A stretch of DNA of 13,057 nt. It comes from Hydrogenothermus sp. GTDB lineage: Bacteria; Aquificota; Aquificia; Aquificales; Hydrogenothermaceae. This document shows positions 1 through 6,848 of this stretch, one piece after another. The DNA is taken from the NCBI GenBank assembly GCA_003978675.1, contig QNYP01000060.1:1-13057 (forward strand), given 5' to 3'. The notes beneath the pieces were generated by a model. It ran no database searches. It had not been told where the DNA came from and worked only from the letters and a program-made list of their open reading frames with translations. Within the stretch, counting starts at the first letter, position 1, and every line of letters begins with the position of its first letter. The position numbers and the translations under genes are program-made.

Positions 1-149
1 ACCTTTTCCAACAGGGGTTCCTAAAGGTCCTTTTATTCCAACTACTGCTTGTTTTAATAAACCTAATGTTTCCTGAGGGAGTCTTTCCCCTGTGTTTTCT
101 TCTGCTTTATCCCCTGCTAAAGCCTCTATCCAAGTTATTTTTTTATTTG
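1..149. repeat. Inverted duplicate of icd interior (left fold-back arm)
   Basis: Every base I compared from 1 to 149 is the reverse complement of 373-521 (position k pairs with 522-k), and pairing stops at 150/372. The 223-bp spacer 150-372 holds the start of icd. The outer arm begins exactly at base 1 and carries antisense icd sequence with no gene of its own. This is what a strand-switch chimera or misassembly at a contig end looks like, so I infer it is not genomic structure. An open frame from 66 that runs into icd is a by-product of this duplication. Confidence 0.9.
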
Positions 150-153
150 GAGG
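149..153 (+). promoter_or_regulatory. Shine-Dalgarno site of icd
   Basis: GGAGG lies 5 bases before the ATG at 159. It marks that ATG as the icd start, rather than the earlier ATG at 66, which lies in the inverted duplicate. The native upstream region, including any promoter, is lost at the fold-back junction at 149/150. Confidence 0.75.
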
Positions 154-158
154 ATTTT

Positions 159-1426
159 ATGTTAAAAGACACTCCTCAACTTAAAGATGTTATCTGGTGG
201 TCAAAAGAAAGAAATTTAGAAGGTTTAAATTATATCACTTTAAATGAAGATAATACTTTAAATGTTCCTGATAATCCAGCAATTGTTTTTATAGAGGGAG
301 ATGGTATAGGTCCTGAGATTACTCAAGCAATGCTTTATGTGGTAAATTCTGCAGTAGAAAAAGTTTACGGTTCAAATAAAAAAATAACTTGGATAGAGGC
401 TTTAGCAGGGGATAAAGCAGAAGAAAACACAGGGGAAAGACTCCCTCAGGAAACATTAGGTTTATTAAAACAAGCAGTAGTTGGAATAAAAGGACCTTTA
501 GGAACCCCTGTTGGAAAAGGTATTCAGCTTTAAGAAAAGCATTTAACTATTATTCTGCTGTTAGACCTGTTTATTGGATAGGTCAACCTACACCTGTGCC
601 TGAACCTGAAAAAGTTGATGTTGTTGTATTTAGAGAAAATACAGACGATGTTTACTCAGGGATAGAATTTTTCTCAAAAACAGAAGAAGCTCAAAAAGTA
701 AGAAAGTTTTTAATAGAAGAAATGGGTGCATCAGAAGCAGGATTTCCTGAAGATGTTGGTATAACTGTAAAACCAATGAGTGAATATAAAACTAAAAGGC
801 ATGTAAGAAAAGCCTTAAGATATGCATTAGAATTTGGCAAAAAGCATGTGGCAGTAATAGGAAAAGGAAACATAATGAAAGCAACTGAAGGAGCATTTAT
901 AAACTGGGCTTTTGAAGTTGCGGAAGAGCCAGAATTTAAAGGAAAGGTAATAACAGACCCAGAAGTTGAGCCACAAGAAGGACAGGTAAAACTAGAGAAA
1001 GTAATAACAGACCAAATGCTTATGCAACTTGTTTTAAATCCTGAATATTGGGATGTAATTATTGCTGAAAACTTAAATGGAGACTATGTTTCTGATTTAG
1101 CTGCAGCTTTAATTGGTGGACCAGGATTTGTTCCAAGTGGAAATATTGGAGATGGTTATGCTTTATTTGAGAGCACACATGGAACAGCTTGGGGTAAAGC
1201 TGGAAAAGCAACAGCAAATCCGCTTTCATTAACACTTTCTGGTGCAATGCTTCTTGAATATATTGGCTGGAAAGAGGCTGCAAACAGAATATATGATGCA
1301 GTTAAGAAAACATTGGTAGATAGAATAGGAACTCCTGATATTGTAAAAGGATTTGAAAAACAGGGAATTTCTGCAAAAGAAGTTTCAACTTACGATTTTG
1401 CTAAAGAGATAGCAAACAGAATTTAA
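159..1426 (+). CDS. icd: Isocitrate dehydrogenase / oxalosuccinate reductase, frame broken at about 522-527
   Basis: Isocitrate dehydrogenase of the icd family. In an rTCA-cycle bacterium it would reduce oxalosuccinate to isocitrate in the cytoplasm. The first part (159-524, 122 aa) contains NVPDNP, IEGDGIGPEIT and KGPLGTPVGKG. The second part, read in another frame from about 527, begins ALRKAFNYYSAVRPVYW and contains FRENTDDVYSG (Arg and Tyr matching E. coli R153/Y160), the catalytic-lysine region GKGNIMKATEG, NLNGDYVSD (metal-binding Asp) and HGTAWGKAGKATANP. Between Ile-122 and ALRK the family normally has R-S-L-N-V, so about 13 bases appear to be missing. With them the protein would be about 426 aa, near the family's usual length. 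The missing stretch includes the substrate-binding Ser113/Asn115 of E. coli. The break abuts the end of the inverted duplication, so I favour an assembly error over a true pseudogene. It is first in the icd-osmC-cfiB-cfiA cluster, 15 bp before the next start. Confidence 0.9.
373..521. repeat. Inner arm of left inverted duplication
   Basis: This is the in-place copy of the 149-bp inverted repeat and lies within the icd coding sequence. It encodes the stretch ending in GPLGTPVGKG and is the biologically sensible copy, because it is in frame with the upstream icd sequence. The icd reading frame breaks immediately after its last base, at about 522-527. Confidence 0.9.
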
Positions 1427-1441
1427 ATACAGGAGGATAAG

Positions 1442-1858
1442 ATGCAAATAAAAGTTAAACAAAAGGAAGATTTTCATTTTGTAGGAATTGGACCTGCAGG
1501 AATTGAAGTAAAAATTGACGCTGCTGAATATGTAGGTGGTAAAGGAAGAGGAATTAGACCTCCAGAATTACTATTCCACTCAATAGCTGGTTGTGTTGGA
1601 ATACATCTTTATGAGGCTCTTATAAAAGAAGGTAAAAAAGTAGAAGATGTAGAAATTGAAACAGATGCAGATAGAAAAACTGATGGATATCCAAAAGTGT
1701 TTTTAAAGATTTACTTAACTGTAAAAGTAAAAACAGATGCAACAGAAGAAGAAGTTAAAAAGGCTTTAGATAAAACAATATACGATCCAGGAACTTGTTC
1801 TATTGCGTATATGATAAATCAAATAGCTCCAATTGAATACAAAATTGAATTAGTCTAA
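1442..1858 (+). CDS. OsmC-family thiol peroxidase-like protein
   Basis: A 138-aa OsmC/Ohr-superfamily protein, probably cytoplasmic. The two family cysteines are visible: Cys51 in PPELLFHSIAGCVG and Cys119 in DPGTCSIAYMI. Known OsmC/Ohr members use such a pair to reduce organic or other hydroperoxides, usually as homodimers. The sequence is nearer the YhfA-like subgroup than classical Ohr, by eye. The start is fixed by AGGAGG at 1431-1436, five bases before the ATG. It sits between icd and cfiB with 15- and 17-bp gaps, so it is very likely cotranscribed with the carboxylation genes. Its link to them is unknown; protecting oxygen-sensitive or thiol-containing enzymes is only a guess. Confidence 0.85.
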   Translation: MQIKVKQKEDFHFVGIGPAGIEVKIDAAEYVGGKGRGIRPPELLFHSIAGCVGIHLYEALIKEGKKVEDVEIETDADRKTDGYPKVFLKIYLTVKVKTDATEEEVKKALDKTIYDPGTCSIAYMINQIAPIEYKIELV

Positions 1859-1875
1859 AACTGGAGGAATTAATT

Positions 1876-3291
1876 ATGAAAAAACTCCTTGTGGCAAATA
1901 GGGGAGAAATAGCTTGTAGAATAATTAGAGCTGCTAAAGAGCTTGGAATACCAACAGTAGCTATATATAACGAGATTGAAAGTCTTTCTAGACACGTTAA
2001 AATGGCTGATGAAGCCTATATGATAGGTTCTGATCCATTAGATACATATTTAAATAAACAAAGAATTATAGATTTAGCTCTAGAAGTTGGAGCAGATGCA
2101 ATTCACCCAGGATATGGATTTTTAGCTGAAAATGCTGAATTTGCAAAAATGTGTGAAGAGGCAGGTATAAACTTTGTAGGTCCTTCGTGGAAAGTTATAG
2201 ACTTAATGGGTGATAAAGCAAGAGCTAAAGAAGTAATGAAAAAAGCCGGAGTTCCAACTGTACCTGGTTCAGATGGTGTTTTAAAGGATGTAGAAGAAGC
2301 TAAAAAAATAGCAAAAGAAATCGGATATCCAGTTTTACTAAAAGCTACTGCTGGTGGTGGTGGTAGAGGTATTAGAATTTGTTATAACGAAGAAGAATTA
2401 GTTAAAAACTATGAACAAGCTTCTACAGAAGCACAGAAAGCATTTGGAAACGGAGACTTATTATTAGAAAAATTCATTGAGAATCCAAAACATATAGAGT
2501 TTCAAGTTTTAGGTGATAAACATGGAAATGTAATCCACCTTGGGGAAAGAGATTGTTCTATCCAAAGGAGAAACCAAAAATTAGTTGAAATAGCACCTTC
2601 TTTAATCTTAGATGAAGAAAAAAGAAAATACTATGGAGATATAGTAGTAAAGGCTGCAAAAGAAATAGGATACTACAATGCTGGAACTATGGAATTTATA
2701 GCTGACCAAGAAGGAAACCTGTATTTCATAGAAATGAATACGAGAGTACAGGTTGAACACCCAGTATCAGAAATGATAACTGGAATTGATATAGTTAAAT
2801 GGCAGTTAAAAATAGCAGATGGAGAAAAATTACCTTACAAACAAGAAGATATTAAATTTAACGGTTTTGCAATAGAAGGTCGTATAAATGCAGAAGACCC
2901 TAAGCATGATTTCTTACCAGCTATTGGAACAGTAGAAAGATACTATGTTCCTGGTGGATTTGGGATAAGGGTAGAGCACGCTGCTTCAAAAGGCTTTGAA
3001 GTAACTCCTTATTATGATTCAATGATTGCAAAATTAATAGCTTGGGCTCCAAGCTGGGAAGAAGCTGTAGATAGAATGAAAGCGGCATTAGAAACTTACG
3101 AAATTACAGGAGTAAAAACAACAATTCCTGTTTTAAAGAAAATAATGGAAGAAGAAGACTTTAGAGCTGGTAAGTTTGATACAAATTACATAAAAACTCA
3201 TCCGCAAATCTTTGATTATGAAGAACATAAATCAAAAGAAGATTTTGTTGCATTTTTATCTGCTGTTATCGCTGCACACCACGGACTTTAA
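1876..3291 (+). CDS. cfiB: 2-oxoglutarate carboxylase small subunit (biotin carboxylase)
   Basis: Biotin carboxylase subunit (471 aa) that uses ATP and bicarbonate to carboxylate the biotin on its partner subunit. Domains in order: N-terminal pre-ATP-grasp (ANRGEIACRI, residues 7-16; HPGYGFLAEN, 77-86), ATP-grasp (Lys156; glycine-rich loop 160-165; PKHIEFQ with His207; ERDCSIQRRNQK, 224-235; Glu286, Asn288 and Arg290 of FIEMNTR; Glu294 of VQVEHP) and C-terminal lid (EGRINAEDP, Arg336). All correspond to active-site residues of E. coli AccC. GGAGG at 1863-1867 sets the start. I call it cfiB because it adjoins icd and a separate large carboxyltransferase subunit, as in the reductive carboxylation of 2-oxoglutarate known from Hydrogenobacter thermophilus. 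Sequence alone cannot exclude a two-subunit pyruvate carboxylase (PycA). Confidence 0.85.
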   Translation: MKKLLVANRGEIACRIIRAAKELGIPTVAIYNEIESLSRHVKMADEAYMIGSDPLDTYLNKQRIIDLALEVGADAIHPGYGFLAENAEFAKMCEEAGINFVGPSWKVIDLMGDKARAKEVMKKAGVPTVPGSDGVLKDVEEAKKIAKEIGYPVLLKATAGGGGRGIRICYNEEELVKNYEQASTEAQKAFGNGDLLLEKFIENPKHIEFQVLGDKHGNVIHLGERDCSIQRRNQKLVEIAPSLILDEEKRKYYGDIVVKAAKEIGYYNAGTMEFIADQEGNLYFIEMNTRVQVEHPVSEMITGIDIVKWQLKIADGEKLPYKQEDIKFNGFAIEGRINAEDPKHDFLPAIGTVERYYVPGGFGIRVEHAASKGFEVTPYYDSMIAKLIAWAPSWEEAVDRMKAALETYEITGVKTTIPVLKKIMEEEDFRAGKFDTNYIKTHPQIFDYEEHKSKEDFVAFLSAVIAAHHGL

Positions 3292-3315
3292 AAACAATAA
3301 GGAGGTTTTTATAAA

Positions 3316-5244
3316 ATGATAGAAGTAATGGAAGAAGTTAAAGAAAAACTTAAAGAAGTTGAAAAAGAAGGATTTAAAAAGAAAATTTTAATAACAGAAT
3401 TAACTCCAAGGGATGGTATCCAGTGTAAACTTGCAACAAGGGTTAGAACTGATGACTTATTACCTCTTTGTGCAAAATTAGATGACATTGGATATTATGC
3501 AGTTGAAGTTTGGGGTGGTGCTACTTTTGATGCATCTTTAAGATACCTAAAAGAAGATCCATGGGAAAGATTAAGAAGAATCAAAGAAGTAATGCCTAAA
3601 ACTAAACTCCAAATGCTCTTTAGAGGGCAAAATATTGTTGGATACAAACCAAAGAGTGATAAAACTGTTAAAAAATTCGTAGAAAAAGCAATAGAAAATG
3701 GAATAACTGTATTTAGAGTATTTGACTCTCTAAATGATAACAGAAACATTGAAGTTGCTGTTAAAGCTATAAAAGAATTTGGTGGAGAAGTTCACGCAGA
3801 AATAAGCTACACAAGGTCTCCGGTTCACACATACGAAAAATGGATGGAGTATGCAAAAGAGTTGGCAGACATGGAACCTGACTGGATTTCATTCAAAGAT
3901 GCAACAGGTATCTTACAACCACTTGAAATTTATAAAATTATAAAAGGAATAAAGGAAATTACAGAAGGAAAAATCCCAGTTCTCCTTCACAACCACGATA
4001 TGAGTGGTATGGCTACTATGAACCATATAATGGCTGTTTTAGCTGGTATAGATATGCTTGATACAGTTTTATCTCCACTTGCATTTGGAGCATCTCACCC
4101 TGCTACAGAAACAGTAGTAGCAGCTCTTCAAGATACTCCATTTGATACAGGTTTAGACCTTGCAATGATAGCTGATGCTGCTGAAGAAGTTAAGAAAATC
4201 AAGAAGAAATACAAAAAATATGAAACTGAGTATGCAGGTGTTAACGCTCAGGTTCTTATCCATAAAATACCTGGTGGTATGATTTCTAACATGGTAGCTC
4301 AGCTTATAGAAGCTAATGCAATAGACAGAATAGATGAGGTTTTAGAGGAAGTTCCAAATGTAGAAAAAGATTTAGGATATCCTCCATTATTAACTCCTTC
4401 TTCACAGATTGTTGGTGTTCAGGCAGTTTTAAATGTTTTATCTGGAGAAAGATACAAAACTATCACAAAAGAAGTTAGAGACTATGTAGAAGGAAAATAT
4501 GGAAGACCTCCAGGACCTATTTCTAAGGAATTAGCAGAAAAAATCCTTGGGCCAGGAAAAGAGCCGAGCTTTGAAATTAGAGCTTCTGAGCTCGCAGACC
4601 AGCAAGAGTGGGATAAAGCAGTTGAAGAACTTAGAGCTATATTAAATAGAGACCCTAATGATGAAGAAATTCTCTTATACATTTTATTCCCATTACAGGC
4701 TAAGGAATATCTCACACTTAGAGAATCAGGAGAGCTTGTTCCTGAACCTGTTGATGCTGTTGAGCCTACAGAAATTGGTGATGGCAATGTTCTTGGTGCA
4801 GCAGCTCCTGTTGAGTTTGATGTTGTTTACCATGGAGAAAAATACAAAGTTAAAATTGAAGGTGTATCTATAAATGATGATAATGAACCAAGAAAATACT
4901 ATGTAAGAGTAGATGGAAAATTAGAAGAAATTCAATTAACTCCTTACAAAGAAGCTATTGTTTCTGGACAAGGAGGAACTACAACTACAACAGCTGGAGG
5001 AGATGGATTACCAAAAGCATCTGAACCAGGAGATGTCGTAGCTCCAATGCCTGGTAAAGTAGCTAAAATTCTTGTAGAAGAAGGACAAGAAGTAGAGCAA
5101 GGTCAAACTGTTGCTATGGTTGAAGCAATGAAAATGGAAAATGAAATTCATGCTCCTATAAGTGGTGTTGTTGAAAAAATATTTGCAAAAGTTGGAGACC
5201 AAGTAAATCCTGACGAAGTAATTTTAAGAATAAAGGAAAAATAA
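3316..5244 (+). CDS. cfiA: 2-oxoglutarate carboxylase large subunit (carboxyltransferase + biotin carrier)
   Basis: A 642-aa subunit that moves the carboxyl group from biotin to the 2-oxo acid, giving oxalosuccinate if the 2-oxoglutarate assignment is right. An HMGL-like TIM barrel (about residues 24-290) contains TPRDGIQC (Arg32-Asp33), GGATFDASLRYL, QMLFRGQN, FKDATG (Lys194, the position of the carboxylated lysine) and the metal ligands His225/His227 in LHNHD. A conserved carboxylase region with KIPGGMISN (317-325) follows, then a Thr/Gly-rich linker (about 553-564) and a biotinyl domain (573-642) with EAMKMEN and biotinylated Lys606. GGAGG at 3301-3305 supports the start, 24 bp after cfiB. 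It is the last gene before a clear terminator. A PycB- or oxaloacetate decarboxylase alpha-like activity is the alternative; the icd linkage favours CfiA. Confidence 0.85.
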   Translation: MIEVMEEVKEKLKEVEKEGFKKKILITELTPRDGIQCKLATRVRTDDLLPLCAKLDDIGYYAVEVWGGATFDASLRYLKEDPWERLRRIKEVMPKTKLQMLFRGQNIVGYKPKSDKTVKKFVEKAIENGITVFRVFDSLNDNRNIEVAVKAIKEFGGEVHAEISYTRSPVHTYEKWMEYAKELADMEPDWISFKDATGILQPLEIYKIIKGIKEITEGKIPVLLHNHDMSGMATMNHIMAVLAGIDMLDTVLSPLAFGASHPATETVVAALQDTPFDTGLDLAMIADAAEEVKKIKKKYKKYETEYAGVNAQVLIHKIPGGMISNMVAQLIEANAIDRIDEVLEEVPNVEKDLGYPPLLTPSSQIVGVQAVLNVLSGERYKTITKEVRDYVEGKYGRPPGPISKELAEKILGPGKEPSFEIRASELADQQEWDKAVEELRAILNRDPNDEEILLYILFPLQAKEYLTLRESGELVPEPVDAVEPTEIGDGNVLGAAAPVEFDVVYHGEKYKVKIEGVSINDDNEPRKYYVRVDGKLEEIQLTPYKEAIVSGQGGTTTTTAGGDGLPKASEPGDVVAPMPGKVAKILVEEGQEVEQGQTVAMVEAMKMENEIHAPISGVVEKIFAKVGDQVNPDEVILRIKEK

Positions 5245-5250
5245 TATATT

Positions 5251-5275
5251 AGGGGCTTTGTTGCCCCTTTTGTTT
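5251..5275 (+). terminator. Rho-independent terminator after cfiA
   Basis: AGGGGC (5251-5256), a six-base loop, then GCCCCT (5263-5268) form a GC-rich 6-bp stem, unusual in this AT-rich sequence, followed by the T-rich run TTTGTTT. It starts 6 bases after the cfiA stop and ends only 7 bases before the next start codon. It should end the icd-osmC-cfiBA transcript. Confidence 0.85.
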
Positions 5276-5282
5276 ATACATT

Positions 5283-6173
5283 ATGAAGAAAATATTGTTT
5301 ACCTTCTTTTTGTCTTTACTACTTTTTGTTCAAGCTAAATCTGAAGAAAAGAATTTTTATCTACCATCAGGTATAAGTGATAGTCAAATAAGCTTAGTAA
5401 AAACATATACATTAAAGGCTTTAAACACTTCCTTACAAGCTTATACAAAAGTAAAGGAAAGAAAATTATATAAAGCTTTAGCCTATATTGAATCAGCATT
5501 ATTTTTTCTAAACGAGGCATCTATATATTCTTCTTCTTATTCTTTGAAAAAAAAGATAGAAACTTTAGTTAAAAGAATTAACAATTTCCCAGACAAATAC
5601 TATAAAGAAGATTTAATCTCTTTAAAATTTGATATTCAAAATTTAATGGCAAGTATAATTATTGCTGAAAATATATTAGACAGGTTAAATAAATTTATAG
5701 AAAATTATGATACATCTAAAAATAAAGAGATAGCAAATTACTTAAATGAGCTAAAAACGAACATATCAATGCCGTTAATTGATGAACCTTTGTCTAATGC
5801 GAAAATGTTTTTAGCAATAGCCTATGATAATTTAAAAGCAAAGAGAAGAAAAAAGGTATTAAAGGCGATAGAAATTGCTTTAGATCCAATGGTTAAAATA
5901 GGATTTAAAGAAAATTTACTACTTATAAGATTTAAAAATAGCATATATGCTAGTTATTTAGCTTATAAAAATGAAAATTTAGAACTTGCAAAAGCCTATT
6001 TACAACAAAGCAAGAAATATTTAGAAGATGCTTATATTATATCCTCCAGTGAAAACAAAGATATGATAAAAGGATTTTTAAACCAACTTTCCTTTATAGC
6101 CGAAAATTTTGATAGTAAAGAAATAATTTTGAGAGAATATATAATAATAATAAGACAAATAAGAAATTTATAA
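5283..6173 (+). CDS. Secreted alpha-helical protein, possibly YfdX-like
   Basis: Unrecognised 296-aa protein. Residues 1-18 form a signal peptide: MKK, a hydrophobic core, then VQA before KSEEK. It is therefore probably periplasmic. The mature part looks all-helical and Lys/Glu/Tyr-rich. Three stretches share an Ala-spaced helical-hairpin pattern: 46-80 (KALNTSLQAYTKV...ALAYIESALFFLNEA), 171-203 (SNAKMFLAIAYDNL...KAIEIALDPM) and 220-250 (SIYASYLAYKNENLELAKAY...). This recalls the YfdX family or TPR-like repeats, at low confidence. There is no Shine-Dalgarno site before the ATG, and the cfiA terminator ends only 7 bases upstream. It is first in a run of seven genes, and the next start is 13 bp after its stop. 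No function can be given. Confidence 0.75.
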   Translation: MKKILFTFFLSLLLFVQAKSEEKNFYLPSGISDSQISLVKTYTLKALNTSLQAYTKVKERKLYKALAYIESALFFLNEASIYSSSYSLKKKIETLVKRINNFPDKYYKEDLISLKFDIQNLMASIIIAENILDRLNKFIENYDTSKNKEIANYLNELKTNISMPLIDEPLSNAKMFLAIAYDNLKAKRRKKVLKAIEIALDPMVKIGFKENLLLIRFKNSIYASYLAYKNENLELAKAYLQQSKKYLEDAYIISSSENKDMIKGFLNQLSFIAENFDSKEIILREYIIIIRQIRNL

Positions 6174-6186
6174 GGAGAAGAGTTTC

Positions 6187-6558
6187 ATGAAAAAAATAAA
6201 AAGTTTAATTTTAAGCTCAGTTTTAGGAATTTCTTTACTAGCTTCTTCTGCTAAAGCTTTAGATGGAGAAATCATATTTAGAGACACATTATATGGAGCA
6301 GGAGTTGGTGCATTAGCTGGAGGTGCTTATTATTTAATTGATAGTGAAGATTTTGGAAGTAAAATAGGAACTGGATTATTAGTTGGACTTATTGTTGGTT
6401 TTGGTATTGGGGTATATGAGTCTCAAACTGCTCTTGTAGAAATAGAGAATGGTAAAATGCATGCAAGCTTACCAGAGATAAAGATTCAAAATGTGAATTT
6501 AAATCATTACAAATTAGATACAATTTCTCAAGTAAGTTTACTTGGAGTAAAGTTTTAA
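6187..6558 (+). CDS. Small exported glycine-zipper protein
   Basis: A 123-aa protein of unknown function. A signal peptide (residues 1-24, ending SSAKA before LDGE) is followed by two glycine-rich hydrophobic segments: 37-51 (GAGVGALAGGAYYLI) and 61-77 (GTGLLVGLIVGFGIGVY). They are separated by a short acidic turn (DSEDFGS). This resembles glycine-zipper membrane hairpins in small envelope proteins. The C-terminal half (about 80-123) is soluble-looking and ends in Phe. There is no lipobox cysteine. GGAGAAG at 6174-6180 supports the start. It lies between the other secreted gene (13-bp gap) and a DUF4911-like gene (1-bp overlap, TAATG), so the three are probably coupled in translation. An inner- or outer-membrane location is inferred, not shown. 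Confidence 0.75.
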   Translation: MKKIKSLILSSVLGISLLASSAKALDGEIIFRDTLYGAGVGALAGGAYYLIDSEDFGSKIGTGLLVGLIVGFGIGVYESQTALVEIENGKMHASLPEIKIQNVNLNHYKLDTISQVSLLGVKF

Positions 6559-6848
6559 TGGATAAAGATATCCTACAGAAACTTTCAAATCCCCCAAGAA
6601 AAAGTGTAAATTTAGTCTTGAAAGTAGATCCGAAAAAACTAAACTTTATATCTATGATTATAGATGGACATGGAAGAATAGCTTTACCTAGGACAAGGGT
6701 TGGAAAAGAAGGAAAATTAGACTTGTTAGTTTCTCCTGATTGTGTTCAAGAACTTATGATAATACTTGATGATTTGAAAAAAAATGTAGACCCGTCATTA
6801 GAAATTATAGCTGACCTTGGTGATAACTGGTTGGAAGCAGTAATATGA
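6558..6848 (+). CDS. DUF4911-like small protein
   Basis: A 96-aa cytoplasmic protein with no signal peptide. The pattern (VNLVLKVDPKKLNFISMIIDG, then a conserved Arg-rich RIALPRTRVG, then LLVSPDCVQELMIILDDL) resembles the DUF4911 family from memory: a small alpha/beta fold of unknown role found mainly in Aquificota, Deltaproteobacteria and Firmicutes. It overlaps the preceding stop by one base (TAATG) and the relA/spoT start by four (ATGA), so translational coupling with the ppGpp enzyme is likely. GGAG at 6544-6547 fits its start. Function unknown. Confidence 0.75.
   Translation: MDKDILQKLSNPPRKSVNLVLKVDPKKLNFISMIIDGHGRIALPRTRVGKEGKLDLLVSPDCVQELMIILDDLKKNVDPSLEIIADLGDNWLEAVI

Noticed and set aside
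66..158. ATG at 66 as an N-terminal extension of Icd
   Set aside because: This stretch is mostly the inverted copy of icd itself, encodes an unrelated Leu/Phe-rich peptide, and the ATG at 159 has its own GGAGG.
519..540. Programmed ribosomal frameshift in icd
   Set aside because: There is no slippery heptamer or stimulatory structure, conserved residues are missing as well as the frame being changed, and the site coincides with the chimera boundary.
691..1283. Minus-strand open frames inside icd, and similar ones inside cfiA, rel, the channel gene and hemD
   Set aside because: They lie opposite clearly conserved genes, lack family motifs and have low-complexity composition, so they are shadows.
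4658..4873. Plus-strand 71-codon open frame inside cfiA
   Set aside because: It is out of frame with the conserved carboxylase, whose own frame is intact through the biotin domain, and it shows no domain signal.
5219..5247. Promoter (-10-like TAATAT) in the last codons of cfiA for the next operon
   Set aside because: No matching -35 element at the right spacing, and transcripts from it would pass through the terminator; too weak to list in AT-rich DNA.
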